From contig CACZMV010000017.1 of the NCBI GenBank assembly GCA_902782305.1, forward strand, positions 1 through 64,000: a stretch of DNA of 64,000 nucleotides. The letters run 5' to 3'. Below the pieces are notes generated by a model, which saw nothing but the letters and a program-made list of their open reading frames with translations, was not told the origin of the DNA and ran no database searches. This DNA is from an uncultured Prevotellaceae bacterium (GTDB taxonomy: Bacteria > Bacteroidota > Bacteroidia > Bacteroidales > Bacteroidaceae). Positions 27,590 through 36,577 of this stretch are shown piece by piece. Positions within the stretch are counted from its first letter, which is position 1; every line of letters starts with the position of its first letter. The position numbers and the translations under genes were made by a program.

Positions 27590-28785
27590 TATATCACTTC
27601 TACAAATTTGTTGAGTATTACATCCTTAGCATATTCAGTCTCTGCCACATGTCTTGCTCGCTTGCCCATTTCAGCGAACTCTGGTTGTTTGTCTTTCGAT
27701 AAACTGGCCAAGAATTTCACAATTCCTTCTTTATCATCTGGTCTGAAGACAACACCAATCTGCTTTTCTTTCACAAGAAGACCTATCTCGCTATCAGGTT
27801 CGCCAATATACAGAACCGCTTTTCCTGCTGCCATAATGTTGTAGGTCTTTGATGGCACGCCAAGACCAAACATTCCTTCTGTAAGTGTCACCAATGCCAT
27901 ATCACAGCTATTGATGACCTCACTTTGTCTCGACCTGAGATAAGCACCGTGGAATACCACATTGCTCATTTTATAGCTTTGAGTATAGTCTTTCAATCGA
28001 TTCTCTTCCGCTCCTGTTCCCCATAGATGGAACTCCAGATTGTTATTTGAAGATTCTTTGAGATTCTCAATTAGTTCCTGTAGCCCTTGTACTCTCCCAA
28101 TGTTGCCGGCATACTCCAAGACAAACTTATTCGGATGTAATGGTATATCCACCGGAGAAACAATATCCAAATCCGCCCAGTTCTCAATGATCGTTACTTT
28201 GGGATTGTTTTCAAACCTTGCGACCTTCTGCTCCAGAACCTGCTTCATGTCACGCCCAAGGGCTATCAACTGATCTGCTCTGTTGTACGCCTTATCAAAA
28301 AGATTCTTCAAGAATTGATAAGCCCATGAAGGCAGTTTCAGTCCAGCTGGTTTGGTATTTTCGGGGAATACATCATGCACCAGAATATTTAACTCAAAGA
28401 TGCGTTTCTTCCTCTGTCTTGAAATCATGGCAACAACAGGTGCCGGATTCGTCACTAACAAAACCTTGTCACCCTCTTTGATATTTTTCTTAGCTATCGC
28501 GTAAAGTTGGCGGCTGATGACTGCAAACCGCACGGCTTTGCCAAAGAAGGTATTCTTATCCAGGTCCACACCCTTAACATGAATAACAGAGATTTGTGGG
28601 TCTAACACAAACTTATTGTTTGGATCTATTCTTTTACGCTTGTCGTATATTGCAGGCCCGCAAATTACCTTTACATCATATTTCCTCGCCATCACATTAG
28701 CTATCTCACCTAAGATAAATGCCGTAGAAGTTTCATCCGGTGGAAACAGCTCTGTAATAATCCATAGCGTTTTATTGTGACACAT
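27589..28785 (-). CDS. WbuB-like family 4 glycosyltransferase (probable FucNAc transferase)
   Basis: A 398-residue GT-B enzyme. The N-terminal LWIITELFPPDETSTAFILGE is typical of the WbuB/WbjE-like group that sits beside fnlABC-wbuC. The C-terminal domain has LEYAGNIGRVQGLQ, FHLWGTGAEENRL and VTLTEGMFGLGVPSKTYNIMAAGKAV, in which GVPSKTYNIMAAG is the donor-binding loop. Its substrate is most likely UDP-L-FucNAc by context; that is inference. It joins the SDR gene with a 1-bp overlap. Confidence 0.85.
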   Translation of the reverse strand: MCHNKTLWIITELFPPDETSTAFILGEIANVMARKYDVKVICGPAIYDKRKRIDPNNKFVLDPQISVIHVKGVDLDKNTFFGKAVRFAVISRQLYAIAKKNIKEGDKVLLVTNPAPVVAMISRQRKKRIFELNILVHDVFPENTKPAGLKLPSWAYQFLKNLFDKAYNRADQLIALGRDMKQVLEQKVARFENNPKVTIIENWADLDIVSPVDIPLHPNKFVLEYAGNIGRVQGLQELIENLKESSNNNLEFHLWGTGAEENRLKDYTQSYKMSNVVFHGAYLRSRQSEVINSCDMALVTLTEGMFGLGVPSKTYNIMAAGKAVLYIGEPDSEIGLLVKEKQIGVVFRPDDKEGIVKFLASLSKDKQPEFAEMGKRARHVAETEYAKDVILNKFVEVI

Positions 28786-28796
28786 CGTTTTGATAC

Positions 28797-30023
28797 TCAG
28801 CTTATTAACGTTTCGTATAGATTGAAATATCTCTCAAAACACACATTATTATTATATAATTCAACAGCTCTTTGTCTACATGCAGTTGCATAAAAAGATT
28901 TACCTCGGTTCAGAATCGTTGTTATAGAATTTCTAATACCTTGTACATCTCCGGGCGGCACTATTTCTCCTGTTTCTGATGTTATCAATTCAGGACTAGC
29001 AGTTTTATTATAGACTACCCCTGGTGTACCACATGCAAATCCTTCAACTGTCGTCAATCCAAATGATTCTTCATAACTAAGGTTAAGTACAATATCAGCA
29101 AGAGTATACCACATCGCCAATTCACGCTGACTCTCAGTTCGCTGAAGGCCAATGATGTTACAAGGCATATGTTTTATTATCCCTTCATGGAGGCCAATTA
29201 ATACTATAACAATACCATTAGGCAATAATTCTGCCAATTTTAAATAATCGTCCAAACCTTTCCGTTCATCCCATACGCTCGCAACCCCTAATAAGATTTT
29301 TTTATTCTCAAGCCTATAGCGCGCACGGAGCATGTCAGCATCTATCTGTGGGCTAAAAATATTAATATCTATCCCGTTATGAATGACTTTCATTGGTATA
29401 TCCTTCAAGAATGATTGTTTTACAAGTTTACCCAACCATTCGCTAACTGGGACAAGAGTTAAGTTCTTATTAGAAGTAAAACATTTACGTTTCAAAGCCC
29501 AATTCTTCTCAGATCTTTCAAATAGTAAGGACTTGGGGAAAAACTTCTTACAGGGGCAAGGTGAGAGACAACCGTCCATCCACTTCTTGCACTTTGCATA
29601 ATCAAAATATGCACAGTGTCCTGTGAAAGCCCAACAATCATGAAGCGTCCATAAAACAGGGGTATTGCTTTTTGTCAAATAATCAAAGAGTATTTTATAG
29701 TTTATATAATATCCATGAATATTGTGAAGGTGAATAATGTCTGGACTTATTGCAGCAATGTGTTTTATTAATTTACGAGTTGCGTTACGGGACGATAAAC
29801 CACAATTATCGAATAATCTACTTTCGAAAGCATGTTCCTTCACACTATAATCATTGCCAATCCGAATAAGTTCACTCTCTGACGCTTTATGGTTACGTCC
29901 ATAAACAATGATTGACCGCCACCCTTTAGTTAGAGCCATTTTTCCTATGTCTTCTGCTATTTTTCCAGTGGAGCCCCAATTTGCAGTAACATTAATTTGA
30001 AGGAGCGTTTTTATTTCACTCAT
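28797..30023 (-). CDS. Family 4 glycosyltransferase (colanic-acid WcaC-like)
   Basis: The start is placed at the internal ATG giving MSEIKTLLQINVTANWGSTGKIA, because this strand plus the GSTGKIAEDIG loop opens the family; the longer frame up to 30074 adds an unrelated basic stretch that lies within the upstream gene. The 408-residue protein has DIIHLHNIHGYYIN, TLHDCWAFTGHCAYF, a Cys-rich GCLSPCPCKKFF segment, and LNLSYEESFGLTTVEGFACGTPGVVY with the GT4 E-x7-E motif. Similar enzymes build colanic acid and related exopolysaccharides. The 4-bp overlap with the preceding reading frame suggests coupling. GC drops to the cassette level from here rightward. Confidence 0.85.
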   Translation of the reverse strand: MSEIKTLLQINVTANWGSTGKIAEDIGKMALTKGWRSIIVYGRNHKASESELIRIGNDYSVKEHAFESRLFDNCGLSSRNATRKLIKHIAAISPDIIHLHNIHGYYINYKILFDYLTKSNTPVLWTLHDCWAFTGHCAYFDYAKCKKWMDGCLSPCPCKKFFPKSLLFERSEKNWALKRKCFTSNKNLTLVPVSEWLGKLVKQSFLKDIPMKVIHNGIDINIFSPQIDADMLRARYRLENKKILLGVASVWDERKGLDDYLKLAELLPNGIVIVLIGLHEGIIKHMPCNIIGLQRTESQRELAMWYTLADIVLNLSYEESFGLTTVEGFACGTPGVVYNKTASPELITSETGEIVPPGDVQGIRNSITTILNRGKSFYATACRQRAVELYNNNVCFERYFNLYETLIS

Positions 30024-30373
30024 ACCACCGCCCTCCTTTCTTTTTGCCAAAAAAGATCCAAAGCGACGGCACAACAGCCAATCCTACATTTTAAACTTTC
30101 ACCTTTATAGTTCAAAACTGTCCCTCCCCACATACGGTTAATAAGTTCTACATATTGAGCAGCAGCATTAACCTCAGAAAAAAGGTGTCGGACTTCCTCT
30201 GAATAACTTTTCTTGTCAAAAGACACTCTTAGCATTTTGGAACAAAACTCTTCCCAATTTTCAGTAACAAAGAACTCTCCCTTATTCAGCGATACTTCTC
30301 CTTGGAAACCATACGACTTACCTTTTTCAAGGACAAATAGATCAGCAACTAAACGACATTGCATTGTAATCAC
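30020..30373 (-). CDS. Hypothetical protein, possibly a C-terminal remnant
   Basis: A 117-residue reading frame that ends in a 4-bp overlap with the glycosyltransferase start. It has no membrane segment and no motif I recognise; the middle (FVTENWEEFCSKMLRVSFD) reads like a real soluble protein helix. The C terminus (CCAVALDLFWQKERRAVV) runs into the next gene. The composition fits coding DNA, but the short length and sudden start suggest it could be what remains of a longer cassette gene. Confidence 0.45.
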   Translation of the reverse strand: MITMQCRLVADLFVLEKGKSYGFQGEVSLNKGEFFVTENWEEFCSKMLRVSFDKKSYSEEVRHLFSEVNAAAQYVELINRMWGGTVLNYKGESLKCRIGCCAVALDLFWQKERRAVV

Positions 30374-30412
30374 CTGTAATTGTGCATTAATTAAGAGTTT
30401 ATCACTTTTTAT

Positions 30413-31312
30413 CTACTTCAGAAGATTAATCCAATCTTTAAACCCAACTTCTATCAAACCATTACTAGCCACATATTGTCTGTTCATATACTCATTTATA
30501 CGTTTAATAGAGAACAAATCTATGCTTTGTTTATCAATGATTATATAATACTTCGACATTACTTCTAAGGAATCATTAACTGTCCATAATAAGTTATGAC
30601 CAATACACTTCAAAAAATTAGAACAGATATAGGCTTCACTAATTCTTTGTGATTGAGTAAGGGTACAATCTTTATCCCATATAAGACTTGGGTCACAGCA
30701 CCAGTATTGCAACATGTCATCAATATGGCCAAACAACCACATATCATTTATATCATATACCCTATCTCTATACGTATTTGATCCAACAGCAACAATCCTT
30801 CTATTCAGGGATGTAATACCCTCCGGAAGTGGAAAGATGTCTTGTAAGTGGGTTAAGAAACAAAAAACATCAGTGGCATACATTCTTTGATCTGTGCGTG
30901 TCTTGCAGACATACTCACACCCTAAGGACTTTGCCAAAACAATCGCATTGTACGTAGATATTATTTGCAGGTTACAATTACCACTAATGCTCTTTTGTGG
31001 TTTCTCAGATATGACCAACTCTACATTCTGGTTCTTAATACCTGCCAATTGGGCATCAGGAGTATCTGACCATGTTGATACGATAATTATCGCTTGAGGG
31101 TAATTTTTTTTGTATAACCGAACTGTTTCTATAGTAAAATTATAGTCCTCCCAAATACCGCCTTGAATTATAATCCCAATGCGACCGTCATTTCCACTTT
31201 TTTCACAGAAAGAAGGCAGATCGACTTGGGCTGCATTTTGAGGTCTATAAGCAATGGAAATAAAACTTCCACGGAATGCACGAATTCTATGAATTAACTT
31301 GTCAATTAACAT
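30413..31312 (-). CDS. WavE-type lipopolysaccharide/capsule synthesis protein
   Basis: A 299-residue protein of the WavE family (PF07507). The marker blocks are IGIIIQGGI followed by ETVRLYKKNYPQAIIIVSTW, LAKSLGCEYVCKTRTDQRMY and VGSNTYRDRVYDINDMWLFG. WavE is needed for the Vibrio cholerae LPS core and the family is thought to be glycosyltransferases; the K-T-R-x-D motif probably takes the DxD role. It is AT-rich like the rest of the cassette. A 39-bp gap separates it from the small gene downstream. Confidence 0.85.
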   Translation of the reverse strand: MLIDKLIHRIRAFRGSFISIAYRPQNAAQVDLPSFCEKSGNDGRIGIIIQGGIWEDYNFTIETVRLYKKNYPQAIIIVSTWSDTPDAQLAGIKNQNVELVISEKPQKSISGNCNLQIISTYNAIVLAKSLGCEYVCKTRTDQRMYATDVFCFLTHLQDIFPLPEGITSLNRRIVAVGSNTYRDRVYDINDMWLFGHIDDMLQYWCCDPSLIWDKDCTLTQSQRISEAYICSNFLKCIGHNLLWTVNDSLEVMSKYYIIIDKQSIDLFSIKRINEYMNRQYVASNGLIEVGFKDWINLLK

Positions 31313-31324
31313 ATAATAACTAAT

Positions 31325-31888
31325 TTATTCGAACCAATCAGTGGTAATTGAAAAACAATTTGCGCCACTACTTTCTGCTGCAAGGAAACCAATTTTCGAA
31401 TCCTCAAAAATAAGAGTCTCACTAGGCAAGACCCCTAATCTTTCTGTAGCTTTTAAATATATTTCAGGAGATGGCTTTCCATTTTCAACATCTTCTCCTG
31501 CACAAACAAAGTCAAAATGTTCAGAAATTCCTAAATAGTTTATTACATTCAGCAAGTTTTCTTTACGCGCCGTTGATGCTATCGCTGTCTTACCACCTGC
31601 TCTATGAAAACAAGAAATAAAACTAAATAGCACAGTATTCAGTTTTATAAGATCAAAAAAATCCGAATACACGCGCATTTTGTTCTCTCTAATTGTCTCA
31701 GCGACACTCATATCAGATACAGACATTTCATTCATAAATCTATCGAATCGATAACCAAAGCATTGACGGTATTTTTCCGATGTTAGACTAAGTCCAACTT
31801 CAGCAAATGCCTTTTGATAAGCGCAAAGGTTAGCTTCAAAAGTATCAACCAGTGTCCCGTCGAAATCTGTAATAATAGCACTAATCAT
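31325..31888 (-). CDS. HAD-family sugar phosphatase/phosphomutase
   Basis: A 187-residue HAD hydrolase. MISAIITDFDGTLVDT holds the nucleophile motif DxDGT, TAIASTARKENLL is motif II (the Ser/Thr), and PSPEIYLKATERLGV...LIFEDSKIGFLAAESSG is motif III-IV with the Lys and the acidic pair of subfamily IA. A short helical cap follows motif I. It overlaps the nucleotidyltransferase start-stop junction by 4 bp, so both probably serve one pathway that makes an activated alcohol or sugar phosphate. Confidence 0.88.
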   Translation of the reverse strand: MISAIITDFDGTLVDTFEANLCAYQKAFAEVGLSLTSEKYRQCFGYRFDRFMNEMSVSDMSVAETIRENKMRVYSDFFDLIKLNTVLFSFISCFHRAGGKTAIASTARKENLLNVINYLGISEHFDFVCAGEDVENGKPSPEIYLKATERLGVLPSETLIFEDSKIGFLAAESSGANCFSITTDWFE

Positions 31889-32616
31889 AGATAACGTTTT
31901 AATTCTTCTGGGGTTCCGTATGAGCGATAGTTCTCCATTGTTGCAAGCTTTACGATTTCTCCATCTGCGAGCATATAGTTATACAGAAGAGATACATAAT
32001 ACTCTGGCTTCGTAAAAACGGGTTCGTTGAGTAACCTGTGGGCAGCCTTTAAGAATCCATTTGCAGAAGAGAAGAAATAGGCGCCACATAGAGCGTGGTT
32101 ACTTATGGCTTCTTTCTCTGCAGTACGCTTCACAATCATGTTTTCGTCTACCTCAGCGTAACTATAACGAGGTTCTGTTGATTCAAATGATACGAGCATA
32201 CCACCATTAACCTGGTTAACAGGCTTCTCAAGAATGCTTTTAATACCCTCTGTGTAGCCTTTGCTGCGAAATTCCAAGTCACAGTCCATCACGATAATGG
32301 AGTCCTCTTCTGAAATGGCACTCTCCGCCATTAGACATGTTTCAACAGCTCCACGAGTAGTCTTCTCTACAAAGAATACGTTTGCATCTGGCAGAATAGC
32401 CTTAATCTGTTCATCTATGTGATACTTATCAATATGTTCTTTTCGCACAATGAAACTGTATTTCATTGGAGCACCTGGAACTGTTACACTTCCTATAGCT
32501 CGTTTGAACAAAGGAATTCCGTTTAACTCAATCAATGGCTTAGGGATTTTCCACCCTTCTTTTAAAAAGCGACTTCCTTCACCGGCCATTGGCATTATGA
32601 TATGTAAATTTCTCAT
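31885..32616 (-). CDS. Sugar/alcohol-phosphate nucleotidyltransferase
   Basis: A 243-residue GT-A-type nucleotidyltransferase (PF00483/PF12804-like). The N-terminal MPMAGEGSRFLKEGWKIPKPLIEL is the nucleotide-binding signature G-x-G-x-R-F...K-P-L, and IVMDCDLEF holds a metal-binding Asp. LCGAYFFSSANGFL is the usual product-site strand. It activates a phosphorylated sugar or alcohol as an NDP derivative; the nucleotide is not readable from sequence. The stop overlaps the HAD gene start, and a kinase-like fusion that could supply substrate lies in the same operon at 40586-42202. Confidence 0.82.
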   Translation of the reverse strand: MRNLHIIMPMAGEGSRFLKEGWKIPKPLIELNGIPLFKRAIGSVTVPGAPMKYSFIVRKEHIDKYHIDEQIKAILPDANVFFVEKTTRGAVETCLMAESAISEEDSIIVMDCDLEFRSKGYTEGIKSILEKPVNQVNGGMLVSFESTEPRYSYAEVDENMIVKRTAEKEAISNHALCGAYFFSSANGFLKAAHRLLNEPVFTKPEYYVSLLYNYMLADGEIVKLATMENYRSYGTPEELKRYL

Positions 32617-32640
32617 AAAATAAAATTATAACATTAATAA

Positions 32641-33792
32641 TTATATCCTAAACGCTTTGCTACATGGCCCATCAGTAATTTGACACTCTTCTCCTTTTAA
32701 TAAGGCCCTTACCAATACTATGAGATTTGCTGCGGCAATCTCAGGCGACCACATTGTATTTATAGTTTGGCGCGCTTTGTTGGATATATTGGGGATTTTG
32801 TCAACATGCTGATACAGCCATTCTACTTTATTAAATAAATCCCCCATATTATTACTTTTAAAAATAAGACCGTTTATTCCATCATTTATTAAATATGGAA
32901 CGCTACCAATCATATCTGATGCAACTAAAACACAACCATTACTCATGGATTCGTTAGCCACAGCCCCCCATCCTTCGTTTTGATCAGATGTGAAAAGGAA
33001 CACATCATGTCTTCTCATTTCTGTTAAAATCTCATCATTTGGTTTATTTCCACATAGTTTTACACAATCACTAATTTGATATTTTTGAATAAGCTTTGCA
33101 ATTTTTTCCTCTAATGGTCCAGAACCAAACATATCCAATTTGGCTACGTACCCCCTTTTTTTTAACTGCGCCATGAGAAGAATGGGCATTTCAGGATGCT
33201 TCCAGTCTATCATTCTAGCGCACCACATAAAACTAAGTCCCCCTTTTTGGGGAACAGGTGACCTCGAAAAAAACTCTTCACCTAATGTGGTTTTTGTGAA
33301 ATATCCCCATTTATAACAACGATTCTTATATGAATGCATAAAATATTCATCTCGAGCTGTGAATGCACTAGAACATAACTTATAAAAGTTATGCTTCCTA
33401 AATCTTGAGAAATAATAGAATTTATTTTTTATGAGTCTTGGAGATAACAAATTTATCAACCCTTTCTTCAACCATCGTTCACTTACTTCGAACGACAACT
33501 TGTTTGTTGATGCACGTTTTGCAGCAAACCACAAAACCTCTTGACCACAAAAAAGAGCGACATCTGCCGTAAGAGCAAGATGCAAAGCATAATTATTTTG
33601 TTCTTTATCTTCCCACGCTTTTACGATATATGGTTTATAGGAGTAGTCTGCATAACCGTTAATTTTAAATTGATATGGCATACTAACCGTTTCAACAAAA
33701 TGATAATCGACACCTTCAGTATTATATAATTCATCCGCTAATAAGGCTTGATGATGATTTATAAAATTTGAAAAAAAAACCACTGTTATCAT
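32641..33792 (-). CDS. Family 4 glycosyltransferase
   Basis: A 383-residue GT-B enzyme. It begins MITVVFFSNFINHHQALLAD, a common N terminus in capsule glycosyltransferases, and the C-terminal half has SFMWCARMIDWKHPE, LDMFGSGPLEEKI, LCGNKPNDEILT and FTSDQNEGWGAVANESMSNGCVLVAS, the GT4 donor motif with the NEGWG-x-NES pattern. Donor and acceptor are not known. It is 16 bp from the acyltransferase gene upstream and 24 bp from the nucleotidyltransferase gene downstream. Confidence 0.88.
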   Translation of the reverse strand: MITVVFFSNFINHHQALLADELYNTEGVDYHFVETVSMPYQFKINGYADYSYKPYIVKAWEDKEQNNYALHLALTADVALFCGQEVLWFAAKRASTNKLSFEVSERWLKKGLINLLSPRLIKNKFYYFSRFRKHNFYKLCSSAFTARDEYFMHSYKNRCYKWGYFTKTTLGEEFFSRSPVPQKGGLSFMWCARMIDWKHPEMPILLMAQLKKRGYVAKLDMFGSGPLEEKIAKLIQKYQISDCVKLCGNKPNDEILTEMRRHDVFLFTSDQNEGWGAVANESMSNGCVLVASDMIGSVPYLINDGINGLIFKSNNMGDLFNKVEWLYQHVDKIPNISNKARQTINTMWSPEIAAANLIVLVRALLKGEECQITDGPCSKAFRI

Positions 33793-33808
33793 ATGCTCTT
33801 TTCTTTAA

Positions 33809-34498
33809 TCAAAGACGATTAAGATCCCACGTAACGTTCTTTTTTACAACCCGTGAAGGATTCCCTGCCACTACTACATTACTTTCAACATCTTTAGTAA
33901 TAACAGCATTTGCAGCAATAATAGAATCAGAACAAACAGTGACACCTTTTAGGATTGTTGAACATCGCCCAAACCAAACCCTATCTTTGACAATGATATT
34001 CTTTGCATAGTTTAGACGCAATCCGCTTTTACTGTCGATGACTGAATGGGAGTCACTTGTACGGAAATGTATATTATCCGCAAACAAACATCCACTGCCA
34101 ATCTTGATCTCCGTACCTTCTAATACTGCAAATTCAACAGATCCTAACACGCGATTTCTATCATTCATAATTATAGAATTGTCGTTATCTTCTATCCAGA
34201 ATGTTGTATTTGAAAGATAATTCCTAGAGCCTAGTTTTATAATATTATTATTCCCAACAATCTTAATCCTACAGTTTTCAAGATAATTCGCACCACCGCT
34301 AATATCTATGACATTCCCTTTTCCCTTTACACTAATGAAACAATTTTTCATATACGTATTACTATAGAGAAGTTGATTGCCTCTTTGAACGTTAACTCTA
34401 CTATGATAAACTATCGAATAAAACTTTGATATAACGACAGACCATTTAGACTGTGGATTATTTTTCAGAAACAATATTATTGCGTTGACTATTTTCAT
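33809..34498 (-). CDS. Left-handed beta-helix (hexapeptide) acyltransferase
   Basis: The ATG at 34498 (MKIVNAIILFLKNNPQ) is chosen; a longer frame to 34573 adds residues that overlap the upstream gene by a further 75 bp. The 229-residue protein is built from imperfect hexapeptide repeats with I/V at every sixth position (for example IKIVGNNNIIKL, IEDNDNSIIMND) and closes with the WFGRCSTILKGVTVCSDSIIAANAVITKDV and VAGNPSRVVKK motifs of the WbbJ/CysE-like acetyltransferases. It probably O-acetylates the glycan. The 41-bp overlap with the upstream gene is long and unusual for the operon. Confidence 0.85.
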   Translation of the reverse strand: MKIVNAIILFLKNNPQSKWSVVISKFYSIVYHSRVNVQRGNQLLYSNTYMKNCFISVKGKGNVIDISGGANYLENCRIKIVGNNNIIKLGSRNYLSNTTFWIEDNDNSIIMNDRNRVLGSVEFAVLEGTEIKIGSGCLFADNIHFRTSDSHSVIDSKSGLRLNYAKNIIVKDRVWFGRCSTILKGVTVCSDSIIAANAVITKDVESNVVVAGNPSRVVKKNVTWDLNRL

Positions 34499-35315
34499 AA
34501 TTATTACAATCAATGAATTCTTTATTGTATATTTTCGAAGCAAGAAGTGAATAAGTAGAGTATGCCGTTCCATATATCTTAGAGCACGAAGCTAAAGTAT
34601 AAAGCTCAACAACAGCATCCTTCATTCCCTGGACAGAGCCTCTATCGAGTCTAAGATCCTGAGTCAATATTATATCCCTTCCATATCTGTTGATAAATTC
34701 ATTTTTCACAAGCTCTGAATCTGAAGCAATATAAAACCGAGCCCTAGGGTTCTTACATAACTCATTATCTACAGCATGAAAATAATTTTCTGTAGGGCTA
34801 TTAAGCGTTGATCTCATATTATCTGTCCTTCTTATATGTAGCCCAATAATATCATCATTCCAACTATCAGTCACCTTCTCCAATCTTTGCTGTAATTCTG
34901 GTTGCAAGACAAATATCGTCCCAATACTATTAACATCTTCATAACTATACTGACAAAAACTATTAAATGCTGTTATGTAAATATTATGCTTGTTCTTTAT
35001 CTCCTCATCAAAATTATAATTCTTAAATGCACAATTATGATAATATGCATCATAAAATAACCACCGAAAAAAATCTGGGAAATATAAATTTCTAAGAACA
35101 CCAGGACGACACTTAAAAGAAAACTTAAGAGGCTTCACATCAAACTGTTTTAATGGTAAAAACAGATCGTCAAATGAACAATAACAATCATGTGATTTCC
35201 ACCAATATATAGATAGATCTACATCATTATGACTCTGCTTATACAATATCCCGGACAAAATTGCGTTCATCCTATTACATAGGCCCGCAATAGGAACTAA
35301 TGTAATTCTTTTCAT
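34458..35315 (-). CDS. Fucosyltransferase-fold glycosyltransferase
   Basis: A 285-residue protein with IAGLCNRMNAILSG at the N terminus and the motif IGLHIRRTDNMRS in the middle, followed by FYIASDSELVKNEF and AVVELYTLASCSKIYG...STYS. The H-x-R-R-T-D motif is the GDP-fucose phosphate-binding motif I of the alpha-1,2/alpha-1,6/O-fucosyltransferase superfamily (GT11, GT23 and relatives). The operon also encodes GDP-L-fucose synthesis at 45653-50076, so fucose transfer is a reasonable inference. It overlaps the glycosyltransferase gene upstream by 4 bp. Confidence 0.8.
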   Translation of the reverse strand: MKRITLVPIAGLCNRMNAILSGILYKQSHNDVDLSIYWWKSHDCYCSFDDLFLPLKQFDVKPLKFSFKCRPGVLRNLYFPDFFRWLFYDAYYHNCAFKNYNFDEEIKNKHNIYITAFNSFCQYSYEDVNSIGTIFVLQPELQQRLEKVTDSWNDDIIGLHIRRTDNMRSTLNSPTENYFHAVDNELCKNPRARFYIASDSELVKNEFINRYGRDIILTQDLRLDRGSVQGMKDAVVELYTLASCSKIYGTAYSTYSLLASKIYNKEFIDCNNYENSQRNNIVSEK

Positions 35316-36508
35316 CTATTTGTGTTTTTATTCATATATTCAATATATCCCCTTTCAATATTATTCCAATCATATTGAGGCATAAAGCGAGTAAATTGTT
35401 TAATATTAAAGACAATTTTATTATACAAAGTAACATCCGTTGCTAATTCTTCAATAGATAATGCTAATGATTCTGATGAATATTTGTCGAAAACCACCCC
35501 GTTAAATTTGTCAACTACAATATCTTCAAAACTTTCTATTCTTGAAACTATTATAGGTTTGTTAAATGCAAATGTAGTCTGAGGAATTCCGCTCTGAGAA
35601 GCTGTTTTGTGGGGACAAACAACGGCATAACAATTACGTATCAGGTTAGCCAAATCCCTGTTCGTCAAGTAAGTATTAATAAGAGTAAAGTGATCATTAT
35701 TTTTTATCTTATTTATTGATTCATCATATCCTGCACCTGCTATCACAAAATGAAACTCATTTAGTTTATCTTGCACTTTTTGACATGCGTCAATGAATAC
35801 ATCGATACCTTTATATGGTAATATATTACCAAAAAATAGAAAATACTTATGCGAGACTATCGGTGGATCATTATATAAAAAAGCGCTATAACTGTCCATC
35901 GTACCAAATCTAGTCATATATATATCCAAAAGTGAACTGTTCGGATATCTTAATATATCATTTTTACTTTTTCTAGAAAAAAGCGCAATTGGAATTTTGT
36001 TATTTGCCAAATAATTGATAACAGGAGGACAAGAAGAAAAATCTGGTTTTAAATGATTACATACTTCATGCAGACTGACTATCTTAGCGCCATTCAAATA
36101 GCGGCAAAAACTTATTATATCGACATTAGTATAAACTGCTATGATGTTAATTAAGTTATACTCTTTTCGATTAATAACAGATGCGGCTTTTTTTATCATC
36201 ATGTCGCGGTATCGTGACATAACTCTATTTAATAGATGTACTCGTTCATATGGTCTTGGCAATCTTATTGTATAAAAACAAAGTTTCTGGGTATTTATGA
36301 AATCATTTATGCTTTCATAGTAGTCGCCAGGCACCTTATTAACCCCTATTTTCGTTTTCCAATGTAAATCAGATAGAGCTTCTTGCGGCTTTAAAACATC
36401 TGCAGTTAATATATAAATATCAACGCAAAAATCATCATTAATAAACGCGCGAGCAAGGGGGAGTATTGTTCCCATAAAGCCCGTTGTCACGAAGGCAATT
36501 TTTTTCAT
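35312..36508 (-). CDS. Family 4 glycosyltransferase
   Basis: A 398-residue GT-B protein. MKKIAFVTTGFMGTILPLARAF opens the acceptor domain; FLFFGNILPYKGIDVFIDACQKV, FVIAGAGYDES and AVVCPHKTASQSGIPQTTFAFNKPII are the hinge strand, UDP-loop and donor-binding region of GT4 (PF00534). The usual acidic residue of E-x7-E is replaced in part by S-x-S-G-I-P-Q-T, a variant seen in several capsule enzymes. It is the first cassette gene after the Wzy-like gene, with a 69-bp gap. Confidence 0.85.
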   Translation of the reverse strand: MKKIAFVTTGFMGTILPLARAFINDDFCVDIYILTADVLKPQEALSDLHWKTKIGVNKVPGDYYESINDFINTQKLCFYTIRLPRPYERVHLLNRVMSRYRDMMIKKAASVINRKEYNLINIIAVYTNVDIISFCRYLNGAKIVSLHEVCNHLKPDFSSCPPVINYLANNKIPIALFSRKSKNDILRYPNSSLLDIYMTRFGTMDSYSAFLYNDPPIVSHKYFLFFGNILPYKGIDVFIDACQKVQDKLNEFHFVIAGAGYDESINKIKNNDHFTLINTYLTNRDLANLIRNCYAVVCPHKTASQSGIPQTTFAFNKPIIVSRIESFEDIVVDKFNGVVFDKYSSESLALSIEELATDVTLYNKIVFNIKQFTRFMPQYDWNNIERGYIEYMNKNTNR

Positions 36509-36577
36509 TTGATGAAATAATAGTGATTCATCTTATTCATATAAGACGGCATGCTGTTTCGTCCCAACAAATTTCAC